Shown here: positions 39,301 through 54,300 of the stretch, piece after piece
How positions within the stretch are numbered: position 1 is the first letter of the stretch
Layout of the letters: the number at the start of each line of letters is the position of its first letter
Assembly (NCBI GenBank): GCA_007844125.1
Contig: CM017556.1
Span: forward strand, 81,212,409-81,276,408
Direction of reading: 5' to 3'
Length of the DNA: 64,000 nucleotides
Origin: Sinonovacula constricta
Taxonomy: Eukaryota; Mollusca; Bivalvia; Cardiida; Solecurtidae
Position numbers and translations under genes: made by a program
Notes under the pieces: model-generated
Databases searched by the model: none
The model's input: the letters and a program-made list of their open reading frames with translations, nothing else
Told to the model about the DNA's origin: nothing

Positions 39301-42300
39301 CAAGATAGAATGAGCTGTGGCCAAAGAGTAGTTCTTGTCTCTCTGTGGATGTAAAACAAGATAGAATGAGCTGTCGTCAAACAGTACGTCTTTTTCCTGT
39401 GTGGATGTAAAACAAGATAGAATTACACATACATGTTCGTATCTTCTTAACTGTTAATTTCTTTAAAACTGTAAACAGCAGGGCTTGTTTAAGCAAAATG
39501 AAAACTCCTGGCAATAGTTTACTTAGAGTGAGATGCCTGGTGAGACATCTTCCTTTCTTTTTATATACAGTTGATTCAAGTTAATGGAATTATTGTTATA
39601 TTATATAATAAAGTAACACAAATCTAATTTGTGGCAATTGAAAACAAAATATGCTCATTTAAATGGTGCTCATATATTGATTTCCAGTTTAACACATATT
39701 CTGGTTACTTGCATAAATTTTGTCTGGGAAATTTTTTATGCAAGTAAGCAGAATCAACTGCATTTTTTTTATATTTCTTACAAAAATCCATACTTGAACT
39801 ATCAGAAGTCATTAGATTAGTAGGTATAGAACATGATATCCAACTGTTTGGACTAAAACAAAAATTTAAATAAATTAAATCTTCCATTGTGACCTGAAAA
39901 AATCCTGCAAAATACTGTTTGAAAATGCCCATTAACTATGTGAAAAGCAGAACACCACACACTTCAACACAAACAAAACACAGCTATATTTAAACCAAGA
40001 AAACCATGTGACCCGTTACTTTTGAGATCACATTATACCATCGTCTAGCTCAATGGCTAAAATGTCAATATTTATTTTTAGCAGAAATCTCATGCTTATT
40101 TATAGATTTTGTAGGAACGAACATTCAAGTTCATATATTCCATGATTTATACTAACAATTTAGGTGGTGTTAAAAATCATGCTCAATCGAGCAAATGCAC
40201 AAGTTTATGCAGAAATAATGGTCAAAACCCCCAAAACAGTGGTTAGATATTTTTACTTGTCTGCAGGGTTGTCATTAGGAGGCGGCTGGCGGCCGATTTG
40301 ACCGCCTCAAATAAAAATCTTGCCGCCTCTAATTTGAAAAAAAAAATGAAAATGAGTCAAGAGCATGCCCCCGGACCCCCCTAACAACGCTTTGCACCTT
40401 CCGCGCTCGCATAGCCTAGCCTCCTCAAAAGTTAATTGAGCCTGCTCAAAATATTTCTAGTGACAACCCTGTGTCTGTTGTATCTGCAAACCGTTTGAAT
40501 ACCACATGTTAAGGTGGAATCTGGCGACCTGGATCATTTTTTTCTGTCATGCAACCAAATTATTATTACATGAAAGCTAACACAAAATACTGCTTACTGG
40601 TGCTTTACATTCATGTAAAATTCAAAGCACTACACCTTACTTAACATTACAAAAATACATTTTCTATCTGAGCCATGCCGCAAAGTTTTATTAACTAAGA
40701 AAACCACATGCTTTTGAGATAAAGTTACATTACCATCCTGGTAATCCACGCTGAGGTCCATATCTATTTTTAGCAGAAATCAACATTGTAATAATTTAGA
40801 GTGGAGACATGTATTTACTTATTTAGCTGCATTCAAATTTATTAACTGGTTATTGAGATATAAGCCAGACAGTACTAACATGCAAAGTTTTACAGGATAC
40901 TGACGTCGTGTAATTGGCATAACCCTTTTTAGTCATAGAATAATCAAGCTTAGAATGGTTGTTGGACCTGGGAGATAGGTACCTTCAATAATGACATCTT
41001 CACTGGTGGTAGTTGATGCCACACTGAGATTGTCTGGGGTGACTGACTCAACACTTGTCATCTCCTTGCTTAACTTCTCTGGCATTTCCCTCAATGTAAG
41101 CAGCTTAAACCTGCACAGAAATACAGATATGCTGTAGTTTAAGAACTTCTACATGGTTGGTAATATTGTGTCTCTCATGAAAATGTATCGGACAGCAGAT
41201 GTGCAAAACTATCAGACAAGAGCTAAAATGGAAAAGAAACCTAATTGCTAAAGGTATAGGTATAATTGTGTATGAACAGCTTGGTATAGCATTCAAAATA
41301 AAAGTCATGGTATTTTCATTTATAGTAAATTAAGATTACGTTCTCCAAGATATTGAGTTATACAAGTTGAATATAACTCTTCTTTAACTTATTTTGTTTG
41401 TGTCTGTGAAATACAGAACCATGAAAAAATTATGGTCATTGTAGCCAGGTCAAAATATAATTGGTATAACATATTTGGATACATATAAAAGCAGAAATCT
41501 TAAGTTGCTCAATTGACTTAGGGAAAAAAGTTGTGATTTTTAGCTCTCCTACCTGTCTTCCATGATAGGAGCTTCAACATGACCGTAGTCTAACAGAGCC
41601 GTTTCTAATCTGCTATCCCCGGGCACAAAACTGAAACAACAATCCAATATGAAAAAATAGTGTGTATCTTACATGTCTTGTGTACCCATAAAATAAAAGG
41701 GATGTGGTCAAAGTTTGATGTAGGTATGTGATTACACCATGCTGTGATATCACAGCTGGAAAGGTTCTACACTAAACTTGTGTACTGTAAACTTAAATGT
41801 CATAGCTGGAGAGATTGTACAACAGTTGGTCACAATTAAGGATCATCAACTTATTTCATTGCCTTATGTTAGCAAGACCCAATTCCTTACCCCATCCCTG
41901 ATACTACTGCTGCCTGAGGCTGAGTCCAGCTGTATAGTCCAACATTGATCACCCCACCTTACTACCCTCCCCCAACCCAGTAACATCCACACTGTGAAGA
42001 CAAAATAGGTCACATTATAATTTCCAATGCCTTAATAAAATATCCTACCTGACTTTGCTGTTTTGTATGTTTTCCTGCGACACATCCAAAATACATGGTA
42101 TGTCCCGAGCCTGTGACAGTTTTTCAAGGATCTCCTTGGCGTTCACAATCACTTCATCATTGTTGTTCATGATTCGATGAGCAACTGAATAAAATGAATG
42201 TACAGACATTAATCCAATTCACATCCAAGGAGACATGTGTGTACCCAAAATAAACACCAAATGTCATTGGAACTGCAGTGATTTTTTTACCTCTGCGTTC

Positions 42301-45300
42301 TGCGTCCGGGACGCAGTGAAATTGCCATGGACTGAAAGTGTATACACAACAGACCCTTTTGGGGTTTGTCAAAAATACGACTGATTGCTTATACATCATG
42401 GGATTTGAAACATCCAATTTGGGACACACACATTAAATTTTCAGACTCACAGATATTAGTCCATGGAGTCCCAGGGCCCATAGTGATAAAGTTATAAAAA
42501 AAAATCCACTGGAACTGATATAAACCCCCAAAAATGCAATGCCCTTTAAAATGGCCTTAAGTTGTTCAATGGTTTATCTCTAAGATGGTAATGTTTGATT
42601 TAAGTACTGTAAATGGAAGTCTTGGCTCAGAAAAAGTAATGTGACAAACAGATGGAAGAACAGGGCTACAATCTCCATGTCAAAGGTCACATGCCTTTCA
42701 GATCACAGTAACCTCTGCCTCCACTATCAAAAAAAGACGTAAGTTTTTACAAACTAGATTATAATATTTTCATTTTAAATTTAAGAAATGTTAATACCAT
42801 AAAAATGTTGTTTTAAGAAAAAAGTTTATGGAATGTTTAAATTAAAAAAAACACACTGTCTTGATTAGTTACATTTAAAAGATGTGGAACATTTTTACTT
42901 TGGAACAGGTTTGTGTAGACAAGAATGATCTACATTAGACCCTTGCTTATGGAGATAACATTGGTTACTGTCGAATAGTGAAACATAACCATAGAAAGTG
43001 TAAATTACTTACCTTTAACGGTATCATCCAACTGTCTGAAGTTATTCTGAAGCTGCTCTTTCTAGAAATGAAAATGAATAACAAAGATTATCAAACTGAA
43101 AATCTATCGTGATGTATCAAAATAAAAACAACAACTGAAATCCAATGGCTAACAAATTCCCCTACTGTCTACCTGTTCATAAATTTTTCCTTTATATAAT
43201 CGTCAGAAGTATTGTTTGAGCAATTTCTCCTGCAATATGTATTTGATGGAAATGAAAATAGCAGGTGCCCAGGTTACCATGGTACTGAAGACAGCTATGA
43301 AGTTTCATCAAAATTGACCCAAAGCTAAAGAGAAGTCCAAACAAAATTTTGTCTTTGGACAGATGGCAACAGGATTCAAGAATCTTCCTCCCCCAGACAT
43401 ATCCTTCCCTCAAACTCTGCTGTGAGTGGGTGGGCTTATGAAAAAATCCCTCCCCTAAACTTTGTTGTGAAGGGGTTATGGGTTTATTAACAAGAGGGCC
43501 ATGATGGCCCTTAATCGCTCACCTGATGACACAGGCTTTATGTAGGCTCAAATCTGGCATTAAGTAATTAAGAGTTATTTACTTTAGAAATCTTTGGTGA
43601 AGATTGGACCATTGGCCACTGGGTTGATAACATTTTCTAGAATTTTACCAAGTAACCTACTGAATCCTAATGACTCACTTCAAAACATGTGTAGGATTTC
43701 ATACTGGCAAACATGATGGTCAAGTTTGGTGAAGACTGGGCCATCAATGGAGCCTCTTAAGTGTTTTCACAAGCTTTTTCTAAAATTTAACCTAGTGACC
43801 TACTTTATGACCCCACGAGACCCAATAACGAACTCATCCAAGATTTCATGTAGACAAACATTCTGACAAAGTTTGATGAAGCTTGGCCTATAAATAGGGC
43901 CTCTAGTGTGTTTACAAGCTTTTTCTAAGATTTGACCTTGTGAACTACTTTTTGACCCCACGTGACCCAGTTACGAACTCATTCAAGATTTCATGCAGAC
44001 AAACATTCTGACCAAGTTTGGTGAAGATTTGGCTATAAATGTGGCCTCTAGTGTGTTCACAAGCTTTTTCTAAGATTTGACCTAGTGACCTACTTTTTGA
44101 CCCCACGTGACCCAGTTACAAACTCATTCGAGATTTCATGCAGACAAACATTCTGACCAAGTTTGGTGAAGATTTGGCTATAAATGTGGCCTCTAGTGTG
44201 TTCACAAGCTTTTTCTAAGATTTGACCTAGTGACCTACTTTTTGACCCCACGTGACCCAGTTACGAACTCATCCGAGATTTTATGCAGACAAACATTCTG
44301 ACCTAGTTTGGTGAAGATTGGGCTATAAATGTGGCCTCTATCTAGTGTGTTCACAAGCTTTTTCTAAGATTTGACCTAGTGACCTACGTTTTGACCCCAC
44401 GTAACCCAGTTACGAACTCATCCGAGATTTCATGCAGACAAACATTCTGACCAAGTTTAGTGAAGATTGGGCTATAAATGTGGCCTCTAGTGTGTTCACA
44501 AGCTTTTTCTAAGATTTGACCTAGTGACCTACTTTTTAAATCCAAGTGAGCCAGTTACGAACTCATCCGAGGTTTCATGCAGACAAACATTCTGACCAAG
44601 TTTGGTGAAGATTTGGCTATAAATGTGGCCTCTAGTGTGTTCACAAGCTTTTTCTAAGATTTGACCTAGTGACCTACTTTTTGACCCCACGTGACCCAGT
44701 TACAAACTCATTCGAGATTTCATGCAGACAAACATTCTGACCAAGTTTGGTGAAGATTTGGCTATAAATGTGGCCTCTAGTGTGTTCACAAGCTTTTTCT
44801 AAGATTTGACCTAGTGACCTACTTTTTGACCCCACGTGACCCAGTTACGAACACATCCGAGATTTTATGCAGACAAACATTCTGACCTAGTTTGGTGAAG
44901 ATTGGGCTATAAATGTGGCCTCTATCTAGTGTGTTCACAAGCTTTTTCTAAGATTTGACCTAGTGACCTACGTTTTGACCCCACGTAACCCAGTTACGAA
45001 CTCATCCGAGATTTCATGCAGACAAACATTCTGACCAAGTTTAGTGAAGATTGGGCTATAAATGTGGCCTCTAGTGTGTTCACAAGCTTTTTCTAAGATT
45101 TGACCTAGTGACCTACTTTTTAAATCCAAGTGAGCCAGTTACGAACTCATCCGAGGTTTCATGCAGACAAACATTCTGACCAAGTTTGGTGAAGATTTGG
45201 CTATAAATGTGGCCTCTAGTGTGTTCACAAGCTTTTTCTAAGATTTGACCTAGTGACCTACTTTTTGACCCCACGTGACCCAGTTACAAACTCATCCAAG

Positions 45301-48300
45301 ATTTTATGCAGACAAACATTCTGACCAAGTTTGGTGAAGATTTGGCTATAAATGTGGCCTCTAGTGTGTTCACAAGCTTTTTCTAAGATTTGACCTAGTG
45401 ACCTACTTTTTGACCCCACGTGACCCAGTTACAAACTCATCTAAGATTTTATGCAGACAAACATTCTGACCAAGTTTGGTGAAGATTTGGCTATAAATGT
45501 GGCCTCTAGTGTGTTCACAAGCTTTTTCTAAGATTTGACCTAGTGACCTACTTTTTGACCCCACGTGACCCAGTTACGAACTCATCCAAGATGTCATGCA
45601 GACAAACATTCTGACCAAGTTTGGTGAAGATTTGGATATAAATGTGGTCTCTAGTGTGTTCACAAGCTTTTTCTAAGATTTGACCTAGTGACCTATTTTT
45701 TGACCCCACATGACCCCGTTACGAACTCATCCAAGATTTCATGTAGACAAACATTCTGACAAAGTTTGGTGAAGATTGGGCTATAAATGTGGTCTCTAGT
45801 GTGTTCACAAGTTTTTCCTAAAATTTGACCTCGTGACCTACTTTTTGACCCCAGGTGACCCAATAATGAACTCTTCCAAGATTTCATGCAGACAAACATT
45901 CTGACCAAGTTTGATGAAGATTGGATAAAAATTGTGGCCTCTAGTGTGTTCACAAGGTAAATGTTGACGACGGACGACGAACAAAGGACAAAGCGGTATC
46001 ACAAAAGCTCCCCTTGAGCACGTTGATGAATGTGGTCATGTACGCACAATGCAAGACCAGAATTTATTAGGGTAATTACTGATAGGAGAACATTGGTCAT
46101 GTTTAAAGCAGCCAAAAAAAAAAAGAAAGAAAAAGTGTAAACTCACTGATACAGAATGGCTTTTTGGTTAAAAAAGATAAGAAATGTGTAATCATTAGAA
46201 AGAAACACTCACATAAGAACACTGCACTACAGGTTTATAGATTATACAACTGGAACAAAATCACTGAGTTTTTCTCCTTTTACAATATGCATTGATGGGC
46301 TGAGAAGTTATAAAATGGCAAATTCTTGGTGCTCCCCACCAACCCCACAGTTTATTTTTTGTAAATTACATCAACTATATCATTAAAGTCTGTAAGAGTA
46401 CAATTTCAACAGGCCATATTTGAAAAGGGTGACATTCAGCGCCAAGGATGCCTATTTTAAGTACACTGCTACATCTAGGAATTTCGGAACCAACCAAAAG
46501 CATTAGGACAACAAAAATTTTGAGGGCAGATATTTTATACAGTGTATGTTTACATTGTTAATACCATCAGTATTTCAGTTATCTGGAGACGGTGTCCACT
46601 TTAAGCAGATACAGTGCTGCCTTCACTATGTATAGCATGCCATGAACAGCTGACATGATACCACACCTAGTCACATTATCCTGACACTGAGCCAACCAAT
46701 AGTGGAACTACCCTTATATTTGCTTGAGCATTAGCAAAGGGAGCTATACCACTACAATTTTAATGACTAGTATGTCGCGACCTGGGATGGAACCCCGGGC
46801 CTCTGGTACCTGGAGCTGACGCCCTACTGATTGCGCTACAAGGTTCTGTTGTAACAGATGTATGAGTCCATTAATTGCACCTACCATTTTTTCAAACGGT
46901 GCCATAGAGCTGTGTAGGTTATCCAGTATCTGTTGCTCCAGGGTGTGTTCTCTCACTTGTAGGATGCCATGTAGATGCAGGAAATGAGCCTGCAGGGATG
47001 TCAGGGCGGGGCCCACATCTACATTTGTCTTTGGTACTTGCTGCATCAACTCCTGAAATAGGAAAATATTTAAAATTCCAATGTTGCAATATAAAAAAAG
47101 TCAACAAGAAATTACTCGTCAAATTTTAAAAGATTTGGAAATGAGGATGACTGGTATTTCTATAGAATTATATTGTCATTAAGTTGTGAAAGTAAAATTT
47201 CATCAATTAACACACTAACATTTGCAAACCATTCTACTTTCAAAAGGAAATAATAAACTATAACCAATACCTGGGAAAAGGAATTTAATACTGGGACAAT
47301 GTCCCTTTTTAGACAAAATGAATGTGACATTTTAAAAATGAATGTGACAACTTCAAATTTTAAAGGTGGTATCCGACAGTTTGGAAAAAAGACTTTTTAT
47401 TCAAAAAACAGAAAAAGACTTGGTTACCTGAAAGATACTGCAAAATGATGTTCATTAATGCCCTAAATCTGTGTAAACAGTAAAGCAAAAATCTTCACTC
47501 GCCATTGCAAACAGGTATTTCCTATCTGAGCCATGCTGCAGAGTTAGCCATTTTTTAACTAAGAAAACCATGTGACACCTTATATTTGAGATCACGCTAT
47601 ATAATCCGGGACTGACGTTGATATCTATTTTTAACAGAGATCACTGTCGTGCTTATTTATAGATTTGCAAAAAAAGTAGTTAGTTATTATTTTTGCAATT
47701 TGTACGTCTCACAACTATACAGTTAGTGTTCAAATTCATCATTACTTGGACTTATGTATGAAGGTATGCAGGAGCTATGCCTAAATTCCCCCCCAATACA
47801 GTGGAGAGATATGATTACATGCATTGGATATAGGCAAACTGCTGGTAACCACCTTTAATGTGATATTATCTAAATAACAATACTGGGTTTTAAACAAAAT
47901 TTAAAGCACAACAATAATTGTAAGCATATTGTTTTCAGTTGTTAATCAATAATGGAACTATTTTTATCTTCAATAATCGGACGTTCCATTAATTCCTAAA
48001 TCTAAAATAGGGATAGATCATGATTTTAAATGCATGTATGTATGATGCAGATGGTCACAAGAAGTGATTTTAATTCAAAGGAACAATAAGGGGAATGTCT
48101 TTTTTACTATAAGGAAAAAGTGTTAGGGTTCTTTTTATAGGTCATACAACCATAAAGCCCATCATCTAAATACAATACTTATTAAATAGCTGTGTCATTG
48201 TAAATTGGTCAGATTACTATGTCCCATTAAAGTATTTAAACTGCAATCTTATATTTTAAGAAAGAAAACACTCACATAAAGCCTTGCTGTTTTTAAAAGG

Positions 48301-51300
48301 GGGCAGTTTTGTCACTAAAACTAATTCTTAGAATGTATGAAGTTTTAACAAGATTTAATGCAAAATTATGCAATTTCATTTGAAAGCCTAAGGTTATAAT
48401 AGAGCAGACTACAATATATACATTGCCCAGTGACAAAATCCAAGCAGTCTTATTTAACAAATGGATTGATAGGCGGTTTTTTGATGCAAGATAAATGGCA
48501 AAAGTATGTTGTATAATGTAATATTTAATTTTGAGAGCAGCTAGCGGTATAGGTGTAATAAACAAACTAAAGCTCCTTTACAGCGCAGTCTGTTATAGTG
48601 CGAGCTTCATTATAGCGCTGTGGCTAGATGGCTCTCAAAATTTGTCATTGCTGATTTTTTCATCACATCAATCAGCACCGGTTAACTTCAGGTCTTGTTC
48701 TGTGGCAGTGATGCTAGATAAAAGTTATGCCTGAGCAAGCAATCACAGGAAATTTGCTGTGCTAAGTAATTTGGTGATCTGCCAAAACTAGGAGAATATA
48801 TCGGCTAACCTAGTATTGTCAATTTTGTGCAACGCATGTGGCAATTACGTCCCGACCCATTGGTATAAAATAATCAGCTCATGAAAGTCCCAAACAAGGA
48901 TACAAAGCGTGTACTCCTAGCTGACTTGTAATTTTGTGTGACTTTTGTGTATGTCGCAGACCTGGATCGAACCCGGGCCTCGTGTACCTGGAGCAGAAGC
49001 TTTGCTGATTGTGCTACCAGGTCCAGTGTGTAGTGTATGTGTAACTCTCTTAACATAAAGAATTTAGATAAATTATGATTTGACCTACAGAAATTGAATG
49101 AGACACAGGCACATCAACATACAAAATCAAAGTGACATTTTGATTATTAATAGGACTATGGCGCATGGCACACTCCTTTCCTGATCACTGTATAACCAAC
49201 CACTGTTAAACAAGCTAAAAATAAGTTTGTTACTAAATTTGTAGGCAGTTAAATCTATTAATCAGATTTCACAAATATTACAAATATGTTATAACAAATG
49301 CTTTATAAATCAAGAAAATGTGATAACGAAAGGTAAAAAATATTAATATCGAAATAAGTGTACAGACTACAAACCTTATCAATGTGGCGCAGGCGTCGTA
49401 ACACATGATTTGCTACCTGCAGATTGGGTTCCATGTCAGAGACAATCTGGCGATTCTAAAACAACAAATGGGCAAAAGGTGTTTCTCTCACAAAAATACC
49501 ATCTTAATTATGAGGACTTAACATATTTTATCAGGTCATTTTCATACGACAATTTTGCTGTAAAATTAATTTCATATATACAGCTTTTTAAAATAAAGGT
49601 ACATCAACAAATTTATGTCAAATGTTAACTATAAAGCACATGTAGTAATCAAATTTTGTTCACCATTATTCCTTATCCTCTGAGAAACTTGTACAAAAAT
49701 AACTTTCATTTTCAGAAAGAACATTCATGACAATAAGCAGGCATGATCAAAAGTATTTCTTTATTGTTTGATGTGCAAACATTTTCTAACCAACAAAACA
49801 AAACAAAAACATCTATTCTTTCTTTGCTTTTCTTTAGGGAGAAGTGAAGTTGGCAATTTAAATTTAACTGTGACTGTTTTTTTGTTTTTTTAAAATACAC
49901 TGCAGCGAACAATTATGATCGTTATAGCAACATCCAGCTTTCTGCTGGAGGAAGACCAAATACACGTCTGGGTAGAACCACAGGCTCACCAAAAGTCAGC
50001 TGGAAGACCTTTCCACATTAAGTCCTTTGACTCAAACGGGACTCAAATCCATGCGGTGAAAGGCTCAGCAGTTTTGTATCTTACCTTGTCTTCAATGGAG
50101 GTGATGTTGTGGCCTTTATGGCTGCCAACAATTACACAGCGTGAACAGATTATGGTGTCATCATCCTCACAATAATATTCCAGCGGCCGAGCTGGATGCT
50201 CCTTACACATCTGGGAAATCTCTAGAGGCCTGAAGTATAGGGGTGTTATTAGTTGTTTGCAATACAACAAATGGTAAATGGTTAGGGTAAATAAAATAGT
50301 TTCGTTTCAACAGTTGTTCCAAAAGATAAGTAAAGACAATTTTACTTCTTGGGTAGAAATTGAATCATTTTATAAGAAAATCAACAGGTAAGATCGTTAG
50401 AACTGAGATATAACCCTTATTTGTCTGCATTTATTTTTTAGATATATAAAACCACATGAACAATTAACAGTATACAGGATTTTTTCTCAACATTTTGGGA
50501 ACATGACCAGACCCCCAGAATTGGGAACTTTTGGTCATTTTAGACAAAACTGGAAAAAAAAAAAAAAAGCCATATTACTAGAGTAGTATATGACAAAAAA
50601 TAAAATCAAATATTTGGTTCATTTATCTCCTTTTATATTTAACTCATTTACAAAGCAAAATCTCAATTTCTCATGTGACTGCAGTAGTCAAGTATGTCAT
50701 TTATTTGACAAGGGGTGACAATTATAATTTTTCCATTCTTTGAATTGGGCATTTTCTCCTTGAATTTAGGGGGAAAAAAACACCATACTTTTTGCAATTG
50801 GGAACATTTTTGAATATCAGTCTTTAAACGGGCCAAAAAAGAATACCCCTTGGAATATATTGCAAGGGACTGCAGCAAATAGTGCAGATCCTGATCAGAC
50901 AGCTTACAGTGGCAACTGGCTGACATAGATCTACACTTTTCCTTTACACCTAAACAATTAGTGCTTCGCTAAGTCAAGAATAGGGAAATATGAGAAGGTC
51001 CTACGGGCATTGCAACATATATTAAAATTTGAATAAGCACAAAACAAAGAAAGTCACATGCTAATCGAATGTTAAAGTTACAACAAACCCTGTGACAAGA
51101 CATGAAATAGAGCAAATCCAACAGTTTCAGGTTTGGAAAAGTCAGGTGGCAAAAGGGCTGACTGGGGTGCTTAAACCGGACTTAGAGAGCTCAAACCTTG
51201 CACTTCCTGAGGGGTTTCTCAAATGCATGCAGTAAAAAGAAAACCTATCTTTTTAAAACAAAACTGTCTAAGTGCTGACTTATTCATAAAGTTAAAAACT

Positions 51301-54300
51301 TAGTGGGCAGCATGGCTCAGAAAGGAAATACATTTTTTGTAATGACAAATTAGATGTTTTACATTCAACATGGATGTCTGGCATAGAACAGCATTTCACT
51401 GGATCTTTTCATATAACAAAAAATTATGTGGTTGCATAATGGAAAATAAATGTTCCAAACTGTCTGACTCCATCTTAGTTTGAAAAAAAGTATATATGAA
51501 GGCAGTGTCCACATTTCGGTGAATCTATCTTACCCATCTTCTGTTAGAGGGATCGGTAGGTGATTGCGCAAAGAGTTGGACAGACTGTGCATCTGCAATA
51601 AATAATTATGGGAATCATTGAATATCTAATATTTAACAGATGCTACAACAATATTAACTTATCAGTTATCAGTTAAGCATTTCCAAAAGAAATGCATTTT
51701 CCCTATTAAATAAGTTCACCTGAGATAAAGTGTGTATGTTAACCTATCAGTATGTGTAACAGGAATTTAAGAAAACAAAGTTGTGCTTATTTTTTCTCCC
51801 TCTCCTCTGTATACTTCCAGGATAGTGGGACGTTTAAGGACATTCGAACTGTATCTCGTCCGCCCTCACTTTCATTAAAAATGAGAAAATATGTTTTCAT
51901 GGACAAACAAATGGACAGTATGAAGGACAGACAACACATTTTTACAATACCCCCACCCTGAAAACAAATTAAATGCACAGAAATTAAAAAAATAAACTTT
52001 ATATATTTAATACACTTTTATTTTTTCAATGAAAGTCAAATACTCTTTGAACATATGAAATAATACACTTAAAATGCTATAAGAATATATGAGAAAATAT
52101 AAACCTATTGCAGCAACCTTAAAACAAAATAATGTTTTATACAAGGTATTTATTTTATCTTGGCATTATTCATGACCTCTGCACAGCAGCATCTCGCAGC
52201 AGCATCTGTCTTTTGTGACTCGACCAAATGTTGCTGTAAAGAAGTTTTAGCGTATAATTTTACAGACCTGTTGAAAGCAAGGGTTACATGTGTTTGCATC
52301 ACACTTCTCACATCTTGTAGTGGCAGGCTTCTTATTGCACTCTTTGCATTGTTTGTCTGTAAACGAAAACACAGCAAATAGAATTTGATCATCTTGTGAA
52401 CATGATGGTAGAGTACTTACATGTTACACTTTAACTATTAAGAGATTATATTCATGAGATGCAGATATTGGCATTTTTACTTACCCAATAAATTCAAGCA
52501 AGCAATAATTTAGACAATCCTCAAATGAACATATAATACAGTTTCTTTAAAAAGAGGTAGGTACTCAATGAAAAATCAGGATCTAAAGGGGCGCATTTTC
52601 ATGTGGGTCAACTTAAAGAGATTTTTCCCCCGTACAAAATATGGAAAGTATCCATACCTTTGATGTTTTGAATTTTTACAACAAAAAAATATTTTTGGAA
52701 TTTTTCAAAAGCTTTTGATATTTAAGCATATTTAGACAGTTAATATTTTCTTATTATGTCTATGCATAAAAATAACTATATAACAGTTTCTTACAAAAAG
52801 AATTAGGGGAAAAGTTATGTAATTTTTTCCAATTGGAATATGACTAAATGACTGCTGTAAAATTGGCCAAAAACAAATCACTGAGTTTACATTAAAAATT
52901 TGTTCTGAACAAAGAGAAAAATAGTGTGAAGTTATCAAAACTGGTTAATAAAAAAATTATGACAGCTACCTTTCTTTTTTAATGATATCCCAAATAACAG
53001 CACTTACCTGGAGCAGGTTTTTTTCTTAATGCACTTTGGTTGAAGCTGGCTTTACTTAGACGGTCAAGTTTTTCAAGCTCCCTGAAAAACGTTTGTTGTA
53101 GAAATTAAACTTAAGCATAAATAACCCTTTTAAAAACTTAGTTAAATGGTGAAATTAACTTAAGAATAAAGAATAAAGTTAATACAGTATTTGAGAAGTT
53201 TGAACATGATATATGCCAAATTTCCTGCCTGGTTTCTCCCAATGACCCCAAACTTTAAAGTCATGTCCACATTGATGTTACCTTGTCGTTTGTGCCGCTG
53301 ACCCAAAAAGCAGAAGAGGTTAACACATTATGACCAATGTCCATCCTAATTTGGAGGATTGTGGACATATGCAATCTCTACTTACCAACAGAACTAAAAA
53401 AAAGTGTAAGGTTGTTGTGACCTTGACCTTTGCACCACTGACCCCAAACCAATAGGGGTCTTCTACTCATCATAATACATCATCCTACCAAGTTTTAGAA
53501 CTGTGGGTCGTGTGTTGTCCTGATAATCCATAGAAAACTAAAATCATATTCAAAAGTTGTGACCTTGACCTTTGCACCACTGACCGCAAAACCAATAGGT
53601 TATCTACTCATCATAAATTATCACCCTACCAAGTTTGAGGATAATGGGCTCATACTCCGTTCTGGATTCAATTAGTCTACTGACTTCAAGGGACAAGGCT
53701 TTTTTCACTGCCAGGAGAACGGGCCCATGCCCGATAATTTGGGGAAAAAAGTGTGATTTCTTTCTTAAAGGGGGATGAAAAAACCTGATGCCAAGTTACT
53801 CTTTTAGGGAAAATTGCATGATTTTAAAGACATTTTCTGGTCGAAAGTTGCCTGTAAACAGCTCCTATTAACGAAGAAAAAAAAAAGCCCTGAGGGAGGA
53901 CATATTTGTCGGCTTGATCAAGAAAAAGTGCCAATCACTCTAGAAAAAGCACATTATTTTGGATTATGAATTATAATTTAAGAACAAGTATCACTCAATG
54001 AGATTTTTTGTTGATATGATATGCCTTTACACACTTTACTTAATGAATAGGGCCAGGGGTGGCTAAATATGAGAAAATCTTACTTGTCAGCAGATTACCA
54101 AACCAAAAATTCTACTCGTTATACACAAAATTGGCTTGTCCATGTAACTTTGACATACATGCACCGCTGTAATGTTCTGGTGATCCACGGACAAGGGAAA
54201 ATAAAAACTGTCACCAAATGGAAAACATGGACAATTTGGATTGTTGATTTCGCCACCCCTGATGGTAAGTAAAGTTACAACATGTTGAATTGTATTTGTA

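Larger units (their letters stand above)
41111..43012. other. Three introns without recognised repeats (around exons j and k)
   Basis: The intronic parts of 41111-41552, 41631-42048 and 42185-43012 show no array, SINE head or inverted-repeat ends. The open frame 42157-42429 (minus) extends from exon j into intron and has no domain of its own. Confidence 0.5.

Noticed and set aside
36361..39423. CRISPR-like regular spacing
   Set aside because: The whole 56-bp unit is repeated with no variable spacers, the host is an animal genome and there are no cas genes.
41553..41630. A separate Tudor domain in exon k because of its DYG motif
   Set aside because: The WYR strand and following helices are missing around it, so it is treated as linker.
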